The notes under the pieces: generated by a model
Told to the model about the DNA's origin: nothing
What the model saw: the letters and a program-made list of their open reading frames with translations, nothing else
The model's database searches: none
Translations under genes and position numbers: made by a program
Assembly: GCA_036008545.1 (NCBI GenBank)
Contig: DASYNM010000058.1
Span: forward strand, 1 to 11,115
Origin: Palsa-1400 sp036008545
GTDB lineage: Bacteria > Verrucomicrobiota > Verrucomicrobiia > Limisphaerales > Palsa-1400
Direction of reading: 5' to 3'
DNA length: 11,115 nucleotides
Shown: positions 6,786 through 11,115 of the stretch, in pieces
Layout of the letters: every line of letters begins with the position of its first letter
Numbering within the stretch: position 1 is the stretch's first letter

Positions 6786-7907
6786 ATGAAAGTGGAATTT
6801 TACGGACACGTTCGCCAATACAACAACATCAAGGACGAGATTGACGCCAATCTTGCGGCCGTCATCCAGAGCGGGCAGTTCGTCACTGGCCCGATGCTCA
6901 AGCGGTTCGAGGGAGAATTCGCCGCTTACAGCGGCACCAAGCACGCCATCGGCGTCGGCAACGGCACCGACGCGATTTGGCTGGCACTGATGGCCCTGGG
7001 CGTTGGCCCTGCCGACGAATGCATCACGCACGCCAACACTTTTTTCGCCACTGCCGAAGCCATCTGGATCGCCGGCGCGACCGCAGTGCTGGTTGATTGC
7101 GACCCGAAGACCAAGTGCATCGACCCGGCCAAAATCGAGGCGGCCATCACGCCTAAAACGAAAGCGATCATCCCCGTCCACCTTTACGGCCAATGCGCCG
7201 ACATGAAGGCCATCCGCACGATTGCGGACAAGCACAAGCTTCTGGTCATCGAGGACAACGCCCAGGGCATCGGCGCGCACGGCGATGGTTTCAAAATCGG
7301 GCAATTAAGCGATGCCACCGCCACCAGTTTCATCATCCAGAAAAATCTCGGCACCTTTGGCGACGGCGGCGCGATTGTCACCAATAATTCCGCCCTCGAC
7401 GCCCGTGTGCGCCTGTTGCGCAACCACGGTTCCAACGCTCGAAACGTCCACAGCTTCGGTTTCAACAGCCGGCTCGACGACATCCACGCGGCCATCTTAA
7501 GCGCCAAGCTCAAACACATCGATGCCTGGAACGATTTGCGGCGGAAATGGTCCGCCCGCTATACTGCCGGACTCCAAGGGGTCAAGAACCTCACTCTGCC
7601 GTACGAGGTGCCGGGCGGTCGCCACGTTTTTCATCTTTACGTCGTCGAAACCAAGGACGCCGCCAAGCGGGATGGTTTTCTAAAATATCTCAACGACGCC
7701 GGAGTGGATGCCAAGACCCATTATTCCATCGCCATCCACCAGCAGGCCGGCTACCCGTGGGGAAAGCCGGCTCGCGTCGCCGGTTCTCTGACCAACGCCG
7801 AATACAACTCCGCCGCCTGCATTTCCTTGCCCATGTTCCCCGAACTGACCGCGCAAGAGGCCGATTTCGTCATCGATAAGGTTGTGCAATGGGACGAAGC
7901 GCAATAA
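6786..7907 (+). CDS. DegT/DnrJ/EryC1/StrS-family sugar aminotransferase
   Basis: This 373-residue PLP enzyme is expected to transfer an amino group, usually from glutamate, to a keto-sugar. Visible landmarks are the opening segment with SGQFVTGPMLKRFE (29-42), NGTDA (59-63), EDNAQGIGA with D157 that contacts the pyridine nitrogen (156-164), and KNLGTFGDGGAIVT (186-199) with K186 as the Schiff-base lysine. NHGS (213-216), GFNSRLDDIHAAI (225-237) and HVFHLYVV (280-287) are also typical. Two usually conserved prolines are replaced: SFIIQKNLG instead of SFxPxKNLG, and HYSIAIHQQ (312-320) instead of the common HYPxPxHxQ. The fold and catalytic lysine are intact, so it is probably active, but with a substrate pocket of its own. 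The next gene, an oxidoreductase, begins nine bases after its stop and could supply the keto-sugar. The 41-base spacer before it contains no strong promoter. Confidence 0.93.
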   Translation: MKVEFYGHVRQYNNIKDEIDANLAAVIQSGQFVTGPMLKRFEGEFAAYSGTKHAIGVGNGTDAIWLALMALGVGPADECITHANTFFATAEAIWIAGATAVLVDCDPKTKCIDPAKIEAAITPKTKAIIPVHLYGQCADMKAIRTIADKHKLLVIEDNAQGIGAHGDGFKIGQLSDATATSFIIQKNLGTFGDGGAIVTNNSALDARVRLLRNHGSNARNVHSFGFNSRLDDIHAAILSAKLKHIDAWNDLRRKWSARYTAGLQGVKNLTLPYEVPGGRHVFHLYVVETKDAAKRDGFLKYLNDAGVDAKTHYSIAIHQQAGYPWGKPARVAGSLTNAEYNSAACISLPMFPELTAQEADFVIDKVVQWDEAQ

Positions 7908-7916
7908 TCGCAAGCC

Positions 7917-8984
7917 ATGAACCGCTACAAAGTCATCGTCGTGGGCATGGGCAAGCGCGGGCAGCACCATGCTGCCGCGTTTCACGCCAATAAGCGCTTC
8001 GAGGTCGTCGGCATCTGCGACATTGACAAAGGCCGCCTCGAAGCCGCTGCGCCCAAGCTGGGCAATCCCCAAATCAGCACCGACGCCCGCGCCCTGGCCC
8101 GTGAGGTCAAGCCGGACATCTTTTGCTTCTGCACACTGCCGAACCTGCGCTCGGAGTTGATTCAAGCCGGGATCGAGTGCGGGGCGAAGTTGATCGCCTT
8201 TGAAAAACCCGTCGCATTGACCAGCGCGGAGGGCTTTAAAGTTAAAAACATGCTTGACGCCGTGAAAGTCAAAGCGGTCGTGAGCCATCAGCATCGTTAC
8301 GGCGAACATTACCGGAAAGTGCATGACCTGATCGTAGGCGGAGCGGTGGGCCGGGTGCATACGGTTTATGGCACGGCCACGGGCTGGATGATGCACATGC
8401 TCAGCCACCTGGTCGATTACACGCTCTGGTTCAATCCGGGCGCCAAGGCGCAATGGGTCATGGCCCAAGCAGCGGGACGCGGTAAACTGGCCGACTCCCA
8501 TCCTTCGCCCGATTACATCGCCGGCTTCATTCACTTTTCCAATGGCGTCCACGGCGTCATCGAATGCGGGGCAGGCGCGCCCGACGTGCCGGAGGTTCCG
8601 TATTGGTGGCGCAAATGCCGCCTGGGCGCGCAGGGCACCGACGGTTTTGCCGAAGTGATGACCGGCGGAGGCTGGCGGGCGGTGACCAAGACCGGTTCCT
8701 TCAGCGGCGAGGGTGCGATGAATTACGACTTGGACATGCCCCCCTACGTACAGGAAATGGCCGATTGGCTGGACGACGAGAAGAAAGTCCACGCCTGCAA
8801 CTTCCAAACCGCCTGGGACGGCTTTGAAATCATGATGGCTCTGTGCCGGTCCGCTATTCAAGGCGGTCAGATCGCCTTGCCACTGAGCGCAGGCATGGAC
8901 GAAATCGCGGCCTTGAAGGAGAAATTGCCCGCGCACAAAGTCCTCTTTTCGCTGCCGGAAAATGCCAAGGAATACCCAGGTTGA
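7917..8984 (+). CDS. Gfo/Idh/MocA-family NAD(P)-dependent oxidoreductase
   Basis: This 355-residue protein has an N-terminal Rossmann fold with VVGMGKRGQHHAAAF (8-22) and an acidic CDID (34-37) after the second strand, which suggests NAD rather than NADP. The catalytic EKP motif is at 96-98 (K97). The Gfo/Idh C-terminal domain follows, with HQHRY (124-128) and MMHMLSHLVDYTLWF (158-172), where H164 takes the place of the usual catalytic histidine. Such enzymes oxidise a hydroxyl group of a sugar, inositol or nucleotide-sugar. There is no Tat or Sec signal, so it is cytoplasmic, unlike some secreted members of the family in Verrucomicrobiota and Planctomycetota. It lies nine bases after the aminotransferase and 18 bases before the deaminase gene. 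A paired oxidation then transamination of one sugar carbon is the natural reading, but the substrate is unknown. Confidence 0.93.
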   Translation: MNRYKVIVVGMGKRGQHHAAAFHANKRFEVVGICDIDKGRLEAAAPKLGNPQISTDARALAREVKPDIFCFCTLPNLRSELIQAGIECGAKLIAFEKPVALTSAEGFKVKNMLDAVKVKAVVSHQHRYGEHYRKVHDLIVGGAVGRVHTVYGTATGWMMHMLSHLVDYTLWFNPGAKAQWVMAQAAGRGKLADSHPSPDYIAGFIHFSNGVHGVIECGAGAPDVPEVPYWWRKCRLGAQGTDGFAEVMTGGGWRAVTKTGSFSGEGAMNYDLDMPPYVQEMADWLDDEKKVHACNFQTAWDGFEIMMALCRSAIQGGQIALPLSAGMDEIAALKEKLPAHKVLFSLPENAKEYPG

Positions 8985-8990
8985 ACGATC

Positions 8991-8996
8991 GGGGGA
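8991..8996 (+). promoter_or_regulatory. Ribosome binding site for the GTG-started nagB
   Basis: GGGGGA lies six bases before the GTG at 9003, just after the stop codon of the oxidoreductase gene (8982-8984). It is the only purine-rich stretch near the gene start and supports GTG rather than a later start. The protein start MEAIIRP also agrees with what I recall of NagB N-termini. Confidence 0.5.
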
Positions 8997-9002
8997 ACAT
9001 CC

Positions 9003-9788
9003 GTGGAAGCCATCATTCGTCCAGACCAGGATAGCGCGGCGCAGTTGGTGGCGCGACTGCTGGCGCGAGAATTGAGGGCCAATCCGTCGTTGGTGCTCGG
9101 CCTGGCTACCGGGCGGACAATGGAGTCAGTCTATCGCATTCTAGTCCGCCTGCACCTTGACGAGGGCTTGGATTTTTCCCTCTGTCGCACTTTTAACCTG
9201 GATGAATATGTCGGCCTCGCTGCAGATGACGTGCGGTCCTACCGCTACTACATGAACCGGCACCTTTTCAGCCAGGTCAACCTCGACCAGCGCAATACGC
9301 ATCTGCCTAACGGCATGGCGACGGATTTGGAGGCCGAATGCCGAGCATACGAACAGAAGATAGCGCGTTGCGGCGGCATCGATCTGCAACTCCTCGGCCT
9401 CGGGCAGGCCGGGCATATCGGATTCAATGAACCGCTTTCTGCCTTGCGTTCTCGCACGCGGGTCAAGGCGCTGAGTCCGGTTACGATCGAGCAAAACTCC
9501 GCCTTTTTTGGCGGGCCGCAAAACGTCCCGCGCCGCGCCATCACGATGGGAGTAGGAACCATTTTGGAATGCCGCCGGTGCCTGCTCCTGGCCACCGGCC
9601 CAAGCAAGGCCGAGGTCATCGCCAAAGCCGTCGAAGGCCCGATCACGTCGATGATTTCCGCGACGGCGTTGCAACTGCACGCCCGCTGCACAGTGGTGGT
9701 GGACGAACTGGCCGCCAGCAAGCTGGCCGCGGCGAATTACTATCGCTGGATTTTCGCTAACGAACCGGAATGGGAGGAGTTCCGGTAG
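9003..9788 (+). CDS. nagB: Glucosamine-6-phosphate deaminase-type protein
   Basis: This 261-residue protein has the NagB fold. By family it converts glucosamine 6-phosphate and water into fructose 6-phosphate and ammonia in the cytoplasm. It carries the phosphate-binding GLATGRT (33-39), FNLDEY (64-69) with D67 as the expected catalytic base, GHIGFNEP (137-144) with H138 and E143, and RSRTR (149-153). AITMGVGTIL (179-188) and KAVEGPIT (208-215) are further family segments, and the C-terminal YYRWIFANEPEW (246-257) resembles that of some NagB proteins. The position matching E. coli Asp141, just before Gly-His, is alanine (A136), and the usual glycine after NEP is leucine. From memory, a branch of NagB proteins varies at the first of these positions, so activity is likely but not certain. 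A start at GTG 9003 gives the normal length. It ends a three-gene cassette and lies 12 bases from the convergent DUF2723-type gene. Confidence 0.9.
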   Translation: MEAIIRPDQDSAAQLVARLLARELRANPSLVLGLATGRTMESVYRILVRLHLDEGLDFSLCRTFNLDEYVGLAADDVRSYRYYMNRHLFSQVNLDQRNTHLPNGMATDLEAECRAYEQKIARCGGIDLQLLGLGQAGHIGFNEPLSALRSRTRVKALSPVTIEQNSAFFGGPQNVPRRAITMGVGTILECRRCLLLATGPSKAEVIAKAVEGPITSMISATALQLHARCTVVVDELAASKLAAANYYRWIFANEPEWEEFR

Positions 9789-9800
9789 TATTATGGTGCG

Positions 9801-11115
9801 CTAAGGTTTGGTGCCGAAAGCGGCTTGGAAGGCGGGCGTCTGACGAAGCGGCGCAAAACTTGGGTCTTGGAACAAATGCTCCCGCAAGTTAATGGCTTTG
9901 GGGTTTTTCGCGAGTTCGGCCGCGTTAAGATCCAGCGATTTTTTGAGCGTGTTCAACGCCTCCGGGACTGCGCCGCGGAACGACTGAATGGCGGCCAGGT
10001 TATACCAGGCTTGGGCGGCCTCGGGCTGGATTTGGGTAAGGCGCAGCACTGCTTGCTCGCTCTTGGCCATGTTGTGCAAACGCAAATAGCCGTTTGCCAC
10101 AGCCATGACCAGGCCCGCATCCGTCCCGCCGGAGTTAAGCAACTGGTCCAGGATTTGTTCGACAGCTTGGCCCTGTTCCTGGGTCATGGGCAAAGATCCT
10201 TGGGTGACACGCACCATCGCCTGCGCGCACTTGGTTAGGTTGTGCATCCGCAAATAGTCATCCGCCACCGCGATAAGCGTGCCGGCGTCCGCACCGGAAA
10301 AGTTGAGCAACTGGTCGAGGATTTGTTCGGCGATGTTCGTTTGCCCGCGAGAGATTGCCTGCTGAGCCTGGGCCAAGGCTTGCTTGATTTGATCGGCCGC
10401 GGCCCCGCCGGTCTTGCTCTTTTTTAATTGGTCGATGTAGTAGCTGATTTGCTCGCTGTACGGGTCCAGCTTATGGCAGGTTTCCAAAAGGAGAATGGCA
10501 TCGTCCACGCGGCCCTGGTTGAGCAGGAGGTTCATGAAGTGAAAAACCGATTCGGGGCTGAACGGGCAATAGGCAAAGGCTTGCTTCAAGGCAAATTCAG
10601 CTTCCTTGGTCACACGCGGCCTTTCGGTTGCGCTGCGGGAATTCTGCGGCTCGGAGCGCCATTGGTAAATGCTGCTGGCGATGGAACTGCGCAGCTTGGA
10701 AAAAGCCTTCTGCGCGTCGTCATCGCGAACGAATCTCGGGTCGCCGGTGAAATGGCTCAAGTCGTGGCGCAGATAGACATCATCGGCCCAGTCACAAATC
10801 TCCTTGACGGTCGTGTCGTAAGTGATCCAGTTGCCGATCGTGCGGCGGGAGTACTCGCTCCAAAAGGCGTGGTCCTTGTCGATCACGTCCTGCGAGAGTT
10901 CGTCGATCGGATGCCGGTTAATATGCATGATGACGCCGAAAGGCTCCAGGTAGGGATACATCCAATCCAGCGGGAAGCTTTCCTCCACGTAAAATTCGTG
11001 GTGGGGATTGCGGTCAAAAATCACCTTGGTCAGGAGGCCGTTGATGCTCATGACAGCGACCTGTCCGGTAATCTGCAAGCGCCCGCTGTCATCCGTCTTA
11101 ATGTCTTCCCCGGGT
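9801..11115 (-). CDS. C-terminal part of a DUF2723-type membrane glycosyltransferase-like protein (5' partial)
   Basis: The frame stays open to the right edge of the window, and the codons before the apparent TTG start at 11078 read smoothly (DDSGR then LQITGQVAVM), so this is the end of a longer protein. Residues are counted from that TTG. EFYVEESFPLDWMYPYL (28-44) and the following region with HAFWSEY (70-76) and AQKAFSKLRSSI (122-133) match what I remember of the soluble C-terminal part of large DUF2723 proteins in Verrucomicrobiota. Those have a multi-pass, O-mannosyltransferase-like N-terminus that would be off-window. From about 155 to 390 the protein is helical and TPR-like, with FALKQAFAYCPFSPESVFHF (162-181) and WYNLAAIQSFRGAVPEALNT (358-377). 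A 56-residue unit is duplicated in tandem. The role is probably envelope glycan transfer, by inference from the family. No membrane segment is visible in this part. Confidence 0.82.
   Translation of the reverse strand, partial: PGEDIKTDDSGRLQITGQVAVMSINGLLTKVIFDRNPHHEFYVEESFPLDWMYPYLEPFGVIMHINRHPIDELSQDVIDKDHAFWSEYSRRTIGNWITYDTTVKEICDWADDVYLRHDLSHFTGDPRFVRDDDAQKAFSKLRSSIASSIYQWRSEPQNSRSATERPRVTKEAEFALKQAFAYCPFSPESVFHFMNLLLNQGRVDDAILLLETCHKLDPYSEQISYYIDQLKKSKTGGAAADQIKQALAQAQQAISRGQTNIAEQILDQLLNFSGADAGTLIAVADDYLRMHNLTKCAQAMVRVTQGSLPMTQEQGQAVEQILDQLLNSGGTDAGLVMAVANGYLRLHNMAKSEQAVLRLTQIQPEAAQAWYNLAAIQSFRGAVPEALNTLKKSLDLNAAELAKNPKAINLREHLFQDPSFAPLRQTPAFQAAFGTKP
10032..10328 (-). repeat. Tandem 168-bp duplication inside the DUF2723-type gene
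   Basis: Two copies of one segment lie 168 bases (56 residues) apart: 10200-10328 and 10032-10160. Both begin EQILDQLLN and share DAG, AVA, YLR, HN and a final TQ. Over the 43 aligned residues, 27 are identical. The DNA is also similar (for example GCAACTGGTC then GAGGATTTGTTCG against GCAACTGGTC then CAGGATTTGTTCG on the plus strand). This is more alike than ordinary TPR repeats, so it is probably a fairly recent in-frame duplication within a helical repeat domain. Confidence 0.8.

Noticed and set aside
7680..8936. A long minus-strand open frame (418 codons) running opposite both the aminotransferase and the oxidoreductase genes.
   Set aside because: It covers the antisense side of two well-supported genes, has no recognisable domain or start signal, and long antisense frames are common in GC-rich coding DNA.

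Overview
The window looks like ordinary, GC-rich bacterial chromosome and is densely packed with genes. My best guess for the source is a Verrucomicrobiota member, perhaps of the Pedosphaera/Limisphaerales type. That rests on the C-terminal part of a DUF2723-type protein (9801-11115), on GATTAN hexamer repeats between genes, and on the overall gene style. It is an inference from memory of these families, since no 16S rRNA gene or phylogenetic marker search is available. There are no rRNA or tRNA genes, insertion sequences, prophage genes or CRISPR arrays.

Layout from left to right. The 3' end of a gene for a zinc-ribbon protein with one C-terminal membrane segment (to 947). A 191-bp spacer holding two structured elements: an inverted pair of GATTAN hexamer arrays (969-1041) and a nested palindrome (1089-1141) whose last arm contains the start codon of the next gene. 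An HD-domain phosphohydrolase gene (1139-2002), translationally coupled through a perfect Shine-Dalgarno to a UvrD/Rep/PcrA-type helicase gene (2012-4024). Converging on the helicase is the minus-strand pair yicC-gmk (5580 down to 4064), overlapping by four bases (ATGA). A 99-bp divergent spacer separates yicC from ygfZ (5680-6744). Then a tightly spaced plus-strand cassette: a DegT-family sugar aminotransferase (6786-7907), a Gfo/Idh/MocA oxidoreductase (7917-8984) and a NagB-type glucosamine-6-phosphate deaminase (9003-9788). Finally a minus-strand gene (9801 to beyond 11115), the C-terminal part of a DUF2723-type protein with helical repeats.

How the genes fit together. YicC (RNA turnover), guanylate kinase (GMP to GDP), YgfZ (folate-dependent Fe-S enzyme maintenance) and the helicase are housekeeping. 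The DegT-Gfo-NagB trio suggests amino-sugar metabolism: oxidation of a sugar hydroxyl, transamination of the ketone, and an aldose/ketose deaminase. The exact substrate cannot be read from the sequence. The DUF2723-type protein would fit cell-envelope glycosylation.

I see no clearly new multi-gene system. The parts most worth a second look are the two structured elements at 969-1141, the HD-helicase coupling, the three-gene amino-sugar cassette with unusual active-site positions, and the recent-looking 56-residue tandem duplication in the DUF2723-type protein.
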